Source: an uncultured bacterium
GTDB lineage: Bacteria > Bacteroidota > Bacteroidia > Bacteroidales > Marinifilaceae
Reading direction: 5' to 3'
Assembly (NCBI GenBank): GCA_905216195.1
Contig: CAJMSX010000032.1
Coordinates: forward strand, 1-41,668
Length of the DNA stretch: 41,668 bases
Shown: positions 9,198 to 17,707 of the stretch, in pieces
Layout of the letters: each line of letters opens with the position of its first letter
Numbering within the stretch: the stretch's first letter is position 1
Translations under genes and position numbers: made by a program
Notes under the pieces: generated by a model
Told to the model about the DNA's origin: nothing
The model's database searches: none
Seen by the model: only the letters and a program-made list of their open reading frames with translations

Positions 9198-10202
9198 ATG
9201 AAAAAAATATATACCCTCCTTCTTTTTCTGTGTGTCATCAGCCTGATGGCAAAAGCTCAGGAAAACAAGAAAAGTGACGGTGAAGCCGTTTCTTTCCTGA
9301 AAATTACTCCGGACGCCCGCTCCGCCGGCATGGGAGATATCGGTATTGCTTTGCCTCAGGGCGCTTATGCCTTCTACCACAACAGTGCAGCCAGTTTATT
9401 TACTTCCGAAAGGGGAGCGGTCAGCTATTCCTATACCCCCTGGATGAGAGATCTGGTATCGGGAAATAGTCTGCACAGCATAAGCGGATTCTTTAAAATA
9501 GGTAACAAACAGAGTCTGGTCCTGGGATTCCGGAATTTTACCCACGCCGAATCCCGTATCATGGATGAAAACGGCAATCCCGGTAAAACTTTTAAACCTT
9601 CGGAATGGGCGTTGGATCTCGGTTATTCCCGATTGGTGACCAAAAACCTGGGCATGTCCCTTACTTTCCGTTACATCAGTTCCGACATGGGATCCTATCA
9701 GGGTGCTAAATCGGCCAATGCCATGGCCTTCGACCTGGGCGTTTTTTACCGGCAAAACACCCATTGGTTTGAAGGAGCAAGTTATGCCATAGGTCTTCAA
9801 GTCGCCAATATAGGAACGAAAATCAAATACCTGGATACCAAATACGATCTGCCTGGAAAAATCAGTCTGGGAGGTTCTGTCGGACTGCCTTTTAGCAAGT
9901 CTCATGTCCTGAATTGCGGACTGGATCTGGGTTACCAACTGATGCCTTCGGGAAGCAGCAATTTTGATGCGGGTTTAGGCGTGGAATATGTTTTATTGCA
10001 GCATGCCTCCATCCGGGCAGGATATCACTTAGGAGATAAAGATAAAGGATATGATTCGTATGCAACTGTGGGATGCGGGTTACGTTTTTATCACATCCAG
10101 GGAGATTTTTCTTATCTGCTGGCCGGGTCGGATTGTCCTTTGAAAAATACCTTCCGATTTACGATAGGAATAGATTTCGGTCTCTTTTGCTCAAAAAAGT
10201 AA
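9198..10202 (+). CDS. PorV/PorQ-like outer membrane beta-barrel protein
   Basis: A 334-residue barrel protein with a type I signal peptide (ending LMAKAQ|E). The N-terminal block FLKITPDARSAGMGDIGIAL and the following SYSYTPWMRDLVSG are characteristic of the PorV family. PorV is the T9SS protein that carries cargo with C-terminal sorting domains from the translocon to the attachment complex. Alternating aromatic strands run to the end (FRFTIGIDFGLF). It is somewhat shorter than classical PorV (about 390 residues). It is adjacent to a cargo protease rather than other secretion-machinery genes, so it is more likely a paralogue tied to that protease than the housekeeping PorV. PorQ or a generic UPF0164-type protein is the alternative. 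Confidence 0.8.
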   Translation: MKKIYTLLLFLCVISLMAKAQENKKSDGEAVSFLKITPDARSAGMGDIGIALPQGAYAFYHNSAASLFTSERGAVSYSYTPWMRDLVSGNSLHSISGFFKIGNKQSLVLGFRNFTHAESRIMDENGNPGKTFKPSEWALDLGYSRLVTKNLGMSLTFRYISSDMGSYQGAKSANAMAFDLGVFYRQNTHWFEGASYAIGLQVANIGTKIKYLDTKYDLPGKISLGGSVGLPFSKSHVLNCGLDLGYQLMPSGSSNFDAGLGVEYVLLQHASIRAGYHLGDKDKGYDSYATVGCGLRFYHIQGDFSYLLAGSDCPLKNTFRFTIGIDFGLFCSKK

Positions 10203-10218
10203 TCCTTCACACAGAAAA

Positions 10219-10258
10219 ACGGACCGTCCGGAGTTCATTTCGGACGGTCTGTCTTTTC
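10219..10258 (+). terminator. Rho-independent terminator after the PorV-like gene
   Basis: Twelve-bp stem with one G-T pair (10219-10230 and 10241-10252; core GACCGTCCG/CGGACGGTC), 10-nt loop, followed by CTTTT. It begins 17 nt after the stop codon. Confidence 0.85.
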
Positions 10259-10511
10259 ATAGGGGAAAACCGAATTTTCCTTCTCTATCCTCCCTTCTCC
10301 TTTCGACTGTAAAAAACAGAGCGGTTCTCCACTTATTTTTATTCCTCCGCATTTACCGGAAACCGTTTATTTTTTGCGGGGTTGCCCTGTAAGCCAGGAG
10401 AGCGGAGAGGCGGCTGGACACAAAATCTTATTTCAACAAAATTTTTTCCTGAATATTCATTTCCCACCTAAAATAATTCTATTCTTTCATAATTTTTTTA
10501 TTAAGTTTTGC
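10259..10511. other. Non-coding stretch upstream of the ROK gene
   Basis: About 250 nt between the terminator and the -7 element of the ROK promoter. The first part is mixed, with a G+C-rich patch near 10376-10420; the last 80 nt are A+T-rich. An in-frame upstream extension of the ROK ORF covers part of it but lies before the promoter and is not coding-like. I see no RNA gene or repeat. Confidence 0.4.
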
Positions 10512-10534
10512 TACTTTTGTAACGATAATTATCG
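10512..10534 (+). promoter_or_regulatory. -7 promoter element and palindromic operator of the ROK operon
   Basis: TACTTTTG at 10512-10519 is a perfect TAnnTTTG -7 element; no good -33 TTTG is seen at 19-21 nt. Four bases downstream lies a perfect 12-bp palindrome CGATAATTATCG (10523-10534), which would cover the transcription start. An operator here would let the ROK regulator control its own operon. The promoter also shows that translation starts at 10548. Confidence 0.6.
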
Positions 10535-10547
10535 CAAAGAAAATAAA

Positions 10548-11783
10548 ATGCAACTAACTAACAAGAATTCCTTACCCGGCTTAAAAGAAAAAAGATATCA
10601 ACAGAAGAAAGATATCATCAGTTTTCTCTACAAAATGGGAGAAATGTCTAAACCGGAAATCTGTCGATTAACCAATATGACCACCCCTACAATCAGTCGA
10701 ATGATCGACGAACTCATTGAAGAAGGATGGGTTACGGACAGGGGACAAGGATTATCCATAGGAGGCAAAAGACCTCATATCTTTTCATTAAATCCGGACG
10801 CTGCTTATATCATGGGAGTAGATGTAGGCCGCATACACTTAAAAATTGCCATTTTTAATTTGCGGAAAGAAATAATCGGAGAAATCAAGGTATATCCCTC
10901 CATTCTGGAAGAAGGCAAAACCAATGAGGAAAATCTCCGTTATATCCGGGAAAAGATCGACCTTACTTTACAGGAACTGAGCATACCTTTTCAAAAAATC
11001 AAGGTAGCCGGTTTTGCCATTCCCGGTCTTATCGATAGCGACGGCAATGCTTATACCTACTTCACCTACGAGGATACTAACATAAAAAAGGTTCTCGAGA
11101 AAATGTTAGGAATGCCGGTATTCATCGATAATGATTCGAGAATAATGGCGTTAGCGGAACACACCTTCGGTGTAGCCAAAGGGATATCGAATGCTTTATG
11201 TATCAGTGTTAACGAATGCATCGGGCTGGGGATGATTCTGAATTCCCAACCTTACACGGGCTACAAGGGAATGGCTGGGGAATTCGGACACATCCGGATT
11301 TCAGGACTAAACGGGCAATGTTATTGCGGCAAGGTAGGTTGTCTGGAAACCGTCGCCTCCGGCCGGGCCATCGTGCGGGTAGCCACTGAAGCGATCCGTA
11401 ACGGAGTGAATACGTCTATCCGTTCACTGGCCGAGCCTCAGGGCATCAGTCTGGCGACGATCATCAAAGCAGCCAAGCAGGATGATATCTTTGCCATCGA
11501 TTTATTGCAGCAGGCCGGTGAAAAAATAGGAGAAGGTCTTTCCACCCTTATTCATCTTTTTAATCCGCAGGTGCTGGTCATCGGAGGAGAAATCGCGGAT
11601 TCGGGCGATCTGATTACAGCGCCGATCCAGCAAATATTAAATAAATACACGCTCACCCGTTTAAAAAACCAGTGTGAAATTAAACTGAGTGATTTAAATT
11701 CTCATTCCACCATAATGGGAACGCTTATGGTTGTCATGAAGAACCTGTATTATGACTCGGATAATAATTTTTCACTCTATTAA
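10548..11783 (+). CDS. ROK-family transcriptional regulator
   Basis: A 411-residue NagC/Mlc-type regulator. The ATG at 10548 is chosen because the upstream extension would precede the -7 element. A winged HTH occupies about residues 15-75 (GEMSKPEICRLTNMTTPTISRMIDELIEEGWV). A ROK sugar-kinase-like domain follows, with DNDSRIMALAEHTFG and the zinc motif GHIRISGLNGQCYCGKVGCL. The usual ATP-binding DxGGT motif is replaced by GVDVGRIHLKIA, which argues for a sugar-sensing repressor rather than a kinase. The gene lies 24 nt upstream of the NagB-like gene, so the likely effector is an amino sugar or its phosphate, such as GlcNAc-6-P. That effector is an inference from context. Confidence 0.88.
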   Translation: MQLTNKNSLPGLKEKRYQQKKDIISFLYKMGEMSKPEICRLTNMTTPTISRMIDELIEEGWVTDRGQGLSIGGKRPHIFSLNPDAAYIMGVDVGRIHLKIAIFNLRKEIIGEIKVYPSILEEGKTNEENLRYIREKIDLTLQELSIPFQKIKVAGFAIPGLIDSDGNAYTYFTYEDTNIKKVLEKMLGMPVFIDNDSRIMALAEHTFGVAKGISNALCISVNECIGLGMILNSQPYTGYKGMAGEFGHIRISGLNGQCYCGKVGCLETVASGRAIVRVATEAIRNGVNTSIRSLAEPQGISLATIIKAAKQDDIFAIDLLQQAGEKIGEGLSTLIHLFNPQVLVIGGEIADSGDLITAPIQQILNKYTLTRLKNQCEIKLSDLNSHSTIMGTLMVVMKNLYYDSDNNFSLY

Positions 11784-11807
11784 AAAATTAATTAAAACTA
11801 CTTTATT

Positions 11808-13745
11808 ATGATGATGACAACTTATATCGCCAAAGGCGAAGGAGCTGACAGGTATGAAAAAATACCCGTGCAAATTTTCGAGACTCCTGCGACGGCTATA
11901 AAAGCGGTTGCGAACGAAATTGCAGACCTGATCCGCTCGAGAGCCAAGGAACACCGCATGTGTGTGCTCGGCTTAGCGACAGGTTCCTCCCCCATCAAAT
12001 TATACCAGGAATTGGTAAGAATGCACAAAGAAGAAGGATTGTCTTTTCAAAATGTGATTTCTTTCAATCTGGATGAGTATCTTCCTATGCCCAAAGAGTC
12101 GGAACAAAGTTATCACTATTTCATGCATCATCATTTATTCGATCATATAGACATCGCTCCTGAAAATATCCACATACCCGACGGCACGCTCAAAACGGAA
12201 GAGATCGAAAAGTTCTGTAAGGAATACGATAAACAAATCGATGAAGCCGGAGGCATCGACCTCCAGGTTCTGGGAATCGGACGAACGGGCCATATCGGTT
12301 TTAACGAGCCGGGGTCTCTTCTGACTTCCCGTACCCGTATGGTATATCTGAACGAACTCACCATACTGGATGCGGCCGGAGATTTCGGAGGCAGAGACAA
12401 AGTACCTACCCGTGCCATTACGATGGGAGTGGGAACCATCATGAAAGCCAGAAGAATTGTTTTATTGGCATGGGGAGAGAAGAAAGCTTCCATCATAAAA
12501 GAAACCGTAGAAGGACATATTTCCGATAAAGTACCTGCTACTTTCCTGCAAACCCATCCCAACGTACATTTTTTTATAGACGAAAAAGCAGCCGAAGAAC
12601 TCACCCGAGCGGATCGTCCCTGGCTGGTAAGTAAAGTGGAATGGGATGACAAATTGATCCGTAAAGCCGTTATCTGGCTTTGCCAAAAAGTGGGGAAACC
12701 CATTTTAAAGGTAGAAAATAAAGATTATATGGATAACGGCATGAGCGACCTGATCAAAACCTTCGGTTCTGCCAACAAAGTTAACATACGGGTATTCAAC
12801 GACCTGCAGCATACCATTACGGGCTGGCCCGGTGGAAAACCTCATGCGGACGATTCCACCCGGCCGGAACGGGCCGAGCCTCATCCGAAAAGGGTGTTGA
12901 TTTTCAGCCCCCACCCTGACGACGATGTCATCTCTATGGGTGGAACTTTCGCCCGTTTAGTAGAGCAAGGACACATCGTGCACGTGGCTTATCAAACGTC
13001 CGGTAATATCGCTGTTTTCGACGATTACGTATATCAGATGATGGACATCGCTTCCTCGTTTACCAAACACATCCACGGTGATACCAAAACGATGAATGCT
13101 GCCTTCGAAAAAGTAAAAGAATTAATTACTCAAAGAAAACCGGAAGAGGAAGAACCGGCCGAATTACTGGCCTACAAAGGGGATATTCGTAAAGCGGAAG
13201 CCCGGGGGGCCTGCCGGTATATCGGCGTACCCACCGAACGCATTCATTTCCTCAATTTACCGTTCTATGAAACCGGTTCGGTGAAAAAAAATCCGTTAAG
13301 CCAGGCTGACATCGATATTATCGTAAAATTACTTCGGGAAGTAAAACCTCATCAGATTTATGCAGCCGGCGATTTAGCAGATCCGCACGGTACGCACGGG
13401 GTGTGTCTGGACGCCATTTTACGGGCGTATGACATCGTCTGTGAAGACAAATGGTTCGAAGATTGTTATACCTGGTGGTACCGCGGAGCCTGGATGGAAT
13501 GGGAAATAGAAAAAGTAGACATGGCCGTTCCCATCAGTCCTTCCGAATTATCGATCAAACGGAAATCCATCTACAAGCACGGCTCCCAAAATAACGGACC
13601 GGCTTTTCCGGGTGACGATCCGCGGGAGTTCTGGCAAAGAGCCGAGGACCGTAACCGGAATACGGCCGATTTGTATAACAAACTCGGCATGGCCGAATAT
13701 GAAGCGATGGAAGTCTTTGTCCGTTACATCCACAAAAAGAAATAA
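11808..13745 (+). CDS. nagB: Glucosamine-6-phosphate deaminase-like protein fused to an LmbE/PIG-L deacetylase domain
   Basis: A 645-residue two-domain protein. Residues about 15-290 are NagB-like (glucosamine-6-P to fructose-6-P plus ammonia): LGLATGSSP, FNLDEY with catalytic Asp89, GIGRTGHIGFNEPGS with His162 and Glu167, and TRAITMGVGTIM. The active-site Asp that precedes GHI in E. coli NagB (Asp141 from memory) is Thr160 here. Residues about 360-620 are an LmbE/PIG-L zinc-dependent N-deacetylase with PHPDDD (368-373) and DPHGTH (525-530). The pairing suggests deacetylation and deamination of an N-acetyl amino sugar by one polypeptide. Long NagB proteins with this tail occur in Bacteroidales, so the fusion itself is not unique. 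It is co-transcribed with the ROK gene upstream and the nucleotidyltransferase 25 nt downstream. Confidence 0.88.
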   Translation: MMMTTYIAKGEGADRYEKIPVQIFETPATAIKAVANEIADLIRSRAKEHRMCVLGLATGSSPIKLYQELVRMHKEEGLSFQNVISFNLDEYLPMPKESEQSYHYFMHHHLFDHIDIAPENIHIPDGTLKTEEIEKFCKEYDKQIDEAGGIDLQVLGIGRTGHIGFNEPGSLLTSRTRMVYLNELTILDAAGDFGGRDKVPTRAITMGVGTIMKARRIVLLAWGEKKASIIKETVEGHISDKVPATFLQTHPNVHFFIDEKAAEELTRADRPWLVSKVEWDDKLIRKAVIWLCQKVGKPILKVENKDYMDNGMSDLIKTFGSANKVNIRVFNDLQHTITGWPGGKPHADDSTRPERAEPHPKRVLIFSPHPDDDVISMGGTFARLVEQGHIVHVAYQTSGNIAVFDDYVYQMMDIASSFTKHIHGDTKTMNAAFEKVKELITQRKPEEEEPAELLAYKGDIRKAEARGACRYIGVPTERIHFLNLPFYETGSVKKNPLSQADIDIIVKLLREVKPHQIYAAGDLADPHGTHGVCLDAILRAYDIVCEDKWFEDCYTWWYRGAWMEWEIEKVDMAVPISPSELSIKRKSIYKHGSQNNGPAFPGDDPREFWQRAEDRNRNTADLYNKLGMAEYEAMEVFVRYIHKKK

Positions 13746-13770
13746 AACATTTTTTATAAAATAAAATGTC

Positions 13771-14661
13771 ATGAAAAATAAAACGACTCTTTTGATTATG
13801 GCGGCCGGGATGGGATCCCGTTTCGGCAGTCTCAAACAGATTACCCCTTTGGGACCGCACAAAAAAGCATTGTTGCATTACACCATTTACGACGCCGTAC
13901 ATGCCGGATTCGATAAAATCGTTTTTATCATACGAGAGAGTTTTGCTGAGGAATTTAAAAACTTCGTAGGTAAGTATGCGGAAAGCCTGGTAGAAACCGT
14001 ATATTGCTACCAGGATATGAACAAATTACCGGGGAATATGCCCCCTGTGGAAAGAGAAAAACCCTGGGGAACCGCTCATGCCATTTGGTGTGCCAAAGAG
14101 GTAATACACGAACCGTTTGCTGCTTTAAATGCAGACGATTTTTACGGTAGCGACGCTTTCGTAAAAGCTCATGATTTTTTGGCTGAAAATACCGACGAAA
14201 GAGCGTGTTGTCTGGTAGGTTACCGCCTGGCGTCTACACTTTCCGAAAACGGAACTGTGTCCAGGGGTGTATGCGAAGTAGATCAAAACGATTATCTGAA
14301 AGCTGTCACCGAATGTACTAAAATCGGAACTTTAGCCGACGGGACAATCAAAGACGAGGATTCCGGTAAAATTTTAAATCCGGAAGACGTGGTTTCCATG
14401 AATTTCTGGGGTTTTACGCCGACTGTTTTTCAGGAAATCGAAAAACAATTCATCGCGTTTTATCCTCAAAATAAGGATAACCTGAAATCCGAATTTTATA
14501 TTCCCAAGGTAGTCGACCAGATGTTGCGGGAAAAAGCGGTCAAAGTAAAAGTATTAAAAACGGATGCCAAGTGGTTCGGCGTAACCTATAAGGAAGACAC
14601 TCCGGGGGTAAATGCAGCCTTAGCGTCTTTCGATGAGGAAGGAAAATACCTCGATCTTTAA
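13771..14661 (+). CDS. NTP-transferase family sugar nucleotidyltransferase
   Basis: A 296-residue cytosolic protein with a GT-A/Rossmann nucleotidyltransferase fold. The N-terminal nucleotide-binding loop is MAAGMGSRFGSLKQITPLG, close to the GxGxRxxxxTxxxPK signature of sugar-1-phosphate nucleotidyltransferases. A probable metal-binding ALNADDFYG follows at about residue 115. The C-terminal half has SMNFWGFTPTVFQEIEKQF. Enzymes of this type form NDP-sugars from sugar-1-phosphates. Its place behind nagB suggests an amino-sugar substrate, but the specificity cannot be read. It is the last gene before a strong terminator. Confidence 0.8.
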   Translation: MKNKTTLLIMAAGMGSRFGSLKQITPLGPHKKALLHYTIYDAVHAGFDKIVFIIRESFAEEFKNFVGKYAESLVETVYCYQDMNKLPGNMPPVEREKPWGTAHAIWCAKEVIHEPFAALNADDFYGSDAFVKAHDFLAENTDERACCLVGYRLASTLSENGTVSRGVCEVDQNDYLKAVTECTKIGTLADGTIKDEDSGKILNPEDVVSMNFWGFTPTVFQEIEKQFIAFYPQNKDNLKSEFYIPKVVDQMLREKAVKVKVLKTDAKWFGVTYKEDTPGVNAALASFDEEGKYLDL

Positions 14662-14665
14662 TCTT

Positions 14666-14704
14666 AAAGGAAGTGGCCGAAGTAGTTCAGCCACTTCCTT
14701 TTTA
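14666..14704 (+). terminator. Rho-independent terminator after the ROK-nagB operon
   Basis: Twelve-bp perfect stem AAAGGAAGTGGC/GCCACTTCCTTT (14666-14677 and 14690-14701) with a 12-nt loop and a run of five T. It begins 4 nt after the stop codon. The opposite strand has only a poor T run, so it is mainly a plus-strand terminator. Confidence 0.9.
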
Positions 14705-14781
14705 TGCGCCTCTCCACGGGAGACATTCAGTAAGCGTAGGCTTGTGTAAGGCCAGAGTCAGACCCCTTCTTTCCGCGTAAC

Positions 14782-15162
14782 TTATTTACAATCTTCCTGA
14801 CAGGCAGCTTCATCGGTTTTCTTTGTTTTCCCCTTCCCTGCTTTTTCTTTCCCGTCCGTCACTTTTTTCTCCGAGAAGCCGGAAACGGGCACATTCAGCT
14901 TTTCAATCGCCTTCCGGATATTTTCCGCATTATTCTTATCTGCGCGGAAAGTCACCGTGATTGTTTGTTTATCCAAATCTACGTCCAAAGCTTTCACTCC
15001 TTTTTCAAAAGCAATATTTTTTTCTACTTTGGCTTTACAGGAAGCGCAATGTAAAGTCGCTTTATAAACCACCGTTTTTTCTCCTTTAGGGGCTGCTGTT
15101 GCCGTTAAAAAGAAAACCAGAGAAAATAACACTAAAAATAATACGGATTTCATTGTTTTCAT
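14782..15162 (-). CDS. Secreted heavy-metal-associated (HMA) domain protein
   Basis: A 126-residue exported protein. I start it at the ATG at 15162 (MKTMKSVLFLVLF) rather than eight codons upstream, because that places the signal peptide (to ATAA|PK) at the N-terminus; a start three codons later is also possible. The body is an HMA fold with the metal-binding motif LHCASCK (Cys39 and Cys42) and the usual VDVDLDKQTITVTF strand. The tail is Lys-rich and ends with another Cys pair (ACQEDCK). The family binds Cu(I) or other soft metals. It is 48 nt downstream of the TonB receptor and probably acts as the periplasmic metal carrier of that system. Confidence 0.85.
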   Translation of the reverse strand: MKTMKSVLFLVLFSLVFFLTATAAPKGEKTVVYKATLHCASCKAKVEKNIAFEKGVKALDVDLDKQTITVTFRADKNNAENIRKAIEKLNVPVSGFSEKKVTDGKEKAGKGKTKKTDEAACQEDCK

Positions 15163-15210
15163 GATATACAAATTTAGGTGTAACATTTACTAATACGATA
15201 AACCGGATAT

Positions 15211-17484
15211 TTAATCCCGGTCTATTCCGAACCGAAGCCCCAGATAAAATTTCCTGCCGTGTAAAGGTCCCCAGATCCGAGAGGCATCAAACCCGGCTCC
15301 CCAGGGATCGTCGGCTGACAGGATGGGATGTTTCTGCATAAAATCTCCTATATTTTCGCAACCGGCATATACGCTCCTGCGACGGAAAAATTTAGAGACC
15401 TGAGCATTCATAATTTGAAAAGACTCGAAATTTCCTCCTTCTACAGGCAAACGGCCGGGGCCGTTGAACTGAGTCGTAAAATCAAACTGCCATTTCTTCA
15501 TATTCGTGTAGTACGATAAATTTAAAAGTCCTTTATACTTGCTTTGTAAAGGCGTACGTAACAAACGCTTCTCTCCTTCCTTATCCCGGTAAGTCATATG
15601 AGCGTCATTATAGCGGAACGCTCCCAATACATCCAGGCGGGGAACCAGTTCGTAACGGACTTCCACCTGATAACAATTGGAATACGATTTCCCCTGCAAG
15701 TTATAAAAATTCACCTGATTCTCCTGCATTTCATTATCCACAATGACTTGCCGGGAAAAATCGGTACGATAATAATCCAGATTGATATTCAGCAGCCGGT
15801 CAAATACAACGAACTTACGATTCAGTAAAACACCGAAATTCCAGGCCTTTTCCATTTTCAGCTTTTTTAATTCCTCCGGATGTTCAACCAATAATTTATC
15901 GTTCACATAAACCGAACGGGAAGAAGCCAGCATATAACTGTTTTCGGCCAATACATTCGCCCACCTGGCCCCTTTGCCTGCAGAAAATTTCAGAGTCGTC
16001 CATTCGTCCGGAGTATAAGCCAGATGGAAACGGGGTGTAAAAAATCCTCCGGCTAAATTATGGTAGTCATAACGCATGCCTGCCATCACCGTCACTTTTT
16101 CCCAAAAATGACCGGTATATTGGAAAAAGGCTCCTCCTACCCGTTCTTCCCGGTTCCAGAACACCTCCGGAGTCGGACTTAAACCGCTTTCTTTTCGGAT
16201 AAAATCGTTGAACGATTCGTCAAATTTATCATACGTAAACATCAAGCCTGCGGAATATTTTTGATTTATGTTATTACCGAAGATGGATTGATAAATATAG
16301 TTCATATAGAGGGACTGCTGCCGGGCATTATAATCCCTTATGCCGTAATAAGATTTCTGGTCGTGGTTCGTATAGTTCACCAATAAGGCCATACTGGTAT
16401 TTTCATACTGCGGCATGAGATAACCTACCTTCAAAAATCCTTCATACCTGCGCGTATCTACCTGAATTCCGTATAAAGGAATATTCCCGTTTTTCTTCCG
16501 CATGCTTTTCCGGAAGCCTTTTTGTCCTCCCAGCCGGTCTTCATCCAGGAACTTTCCCCCGAATTGCACAAACCACTCATCGGTTTTATAAGCCCACCGG
16601 TTCATCAGGTTATATTGGGTCGTTTTCGGCATATCTAAAAAACCGTCATGATGAGAATCATGGGATTGATTCATCCAATTCCCATGAGCTAAAATGGCTG
16701 TACTCCATTTATCGTTGAGGAGGATGCCGCTGTTCATATTAAATTCGATCATCCCTTCGTCGCTTCCGTACATGTTCAGAAAAATTTTCTCACTCGTAGG
16801 CGGTTTTTTATAATCCACGCTGATTTGACCCGCAATCGCTTCATAGCCGTTAATCACAGACCCCGCACCTTTAGACACGGAAATAGCACTCATCCAGGGG
16901 CCCGGTATATAATTCAATCCGTACAAAGCGGACACCCCCCTGAAGTTAGGCATATTCTCCGTCATCATCTGCACATATTTCCCGTTTAAACCCAGCAATT
17001 GAATCTGCTTGGCTCCGGTCACCGCATCGGCATAAGAAACGTCTACCGAAGCATTGGTCGTAAAACTTTCCCCTAAATTACAACAGGCGGCTTTACACAA
17101 CTCTTCTCCGGTAATTACTTGTTCTATCAGGGGCCCTTTTGTATTCATAATCGTAGTCTGCCCCCTTCGCATAACCGTTACTTCTTCCAATTCCTGACCG
17201 GCTTTAAGCAGAATCTCTACGAAGGTATCTTTCAGATCAACAGATAAAGTATCGGAAGTATACCCTATATAACTGACCACTAACTTTCCCGGTTTTTCCC
17301 GGGCTATGCTGAAATTACCCTCCTCATCCGTCACCACCCCTATCGTAGTTCCCAACCAATATACGTTCGCTCCGAACAAAGGCTCTTTTTTTCCTAGATT
17401 CTCTCCCTGGACCCGTCCTTTCAAAGTCTGTCCATACACACCGATACCGATCAAAATCCATATCAGCAGAAAAAAATATTTCAT
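15211..17484 (-). CDS. TonB-dependent receptor of a metal-linked module
   Basis: A 757-residue outer-membrane receptor with a signal peptide (GVYGQ|T), an N-terminal carboxypeptidase-regulatory-like domain (about 20-95: GANVYWLGTTIGVVTDEEGNF ends this strand pair), a plug domain and a 22-strand-type barrel ending KFYLGLRFGI. The plug contains a cysteine cluster, ELCKAACCNLGESF (Cys130, Cys134, Cys135), rare for TonB receptors but typical of the subgroup found with HMA proteins. With the HMA gene downstream and the Cys-rich small protein upstream, a role in copper or other soft-metal uptake or handling is likely. No His-rich siderophore-type loop is evident, and the ligand is unproven. Confidence 0.88.
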   Translation of the reverse strand: MKYFFLLIWILIGIGVYGQTLKGRVQGENLGKKEPLFGANVYWLGTTIGVVTDEEGNFSIAREKPGKLVVSYIGYTSDTLSVDLKDTFVEILLKAGQELEEVTVMRRGQTTIMNTKGPLIEQVITGEELCKAACCNLGESFTTNASVDVSYADAVTGAKQIQLLGLNGKYVQMMTENMPNFRGVSALYGLNYIPGPWMSAISVSKGAGSVINGYEAIAGQISVDYKKPPTSEKIFLNMYGSDEGMIEFNMNSGILLNDKWSTAILAHGNWMNQSHDSHHDGFLDMPKTTQYNLMNRWAYKTDEWFVQFGGKFLDEDRLGGQKGFRKSMRKKNGNIPLYGIQVDTRRYEGFLKVGYLMPQYENTSMALLVNYTNHDQKSYYGIRDYNARQQSLYMNYIYQSIFGNNINQKYSAGLMFTYDKFDESFNDFIRKESGLSPTPEVFWNREERVGGAFFQYTGHFWEKVTVMAGMRYDYHNLAGGFFTPRFHLAYTPDEWTTLKFSAGKGARWANVLAENSYMLASSRSVYVNDKLLVEHPEELKKLKMEKAWNFGVLLNRKFVVFDRLLNINLDYYRTDFSRQVIVDNEMQENQVNFYNLQGKSYSNCYQVEVRYELVPRLDVLGAFRYNDAHMTYRDKEGEKRLLRTPLQSKYKGLLNLSYYTNMKKWQFDFTTQFNGPGRLPVEGGNFESFQIMNAQVSKFFRRRSVYAGCENIGDFMQKHPILSADDPWGAGFDASRIWGPLHGRKFYLGLRFGIDRD

Positions 17485-17707
17485 GTAATTTTTTTATTTA
17501 TAACCTTATAATCATTTGTTCACACAGATTCAAGACCATTCCGGTCCCAACCTCCTGTCCTTTATCAACGAATCCTCCGATAAAGTTACCCGACCGGATC
17601 CTTTTCACAAAAGATTCGATTCTATTCAACCTATCCTCCCAGCTTCCACCAAAGGACAAGACCTTCCCGGGATTTTCTCTTCTCCCACCTCCAAAACAGC
17701 AGTAAGA

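Noticed and set aside
10374..10547. 58-codon N-terminal extension of the ROK gene
   Set aside because: It precedes a perfect -7 element and the extension is not like any ROK N-terminus; the ATG at 10548 fits.
15211..17484. TonB receptor as a SusC homologue
   Set aside because: It lacks a SusD partner and the SusC-specific plug motifs, and it is flanked by HMA and Cys-rich genes.
17485..17707. Small gene between the TonB receptor and the Cys-rich protein
   Set aside because: The only ORF (plus strand, 70 codons) has no coding character and no start signal; the stretch looks non-coding.
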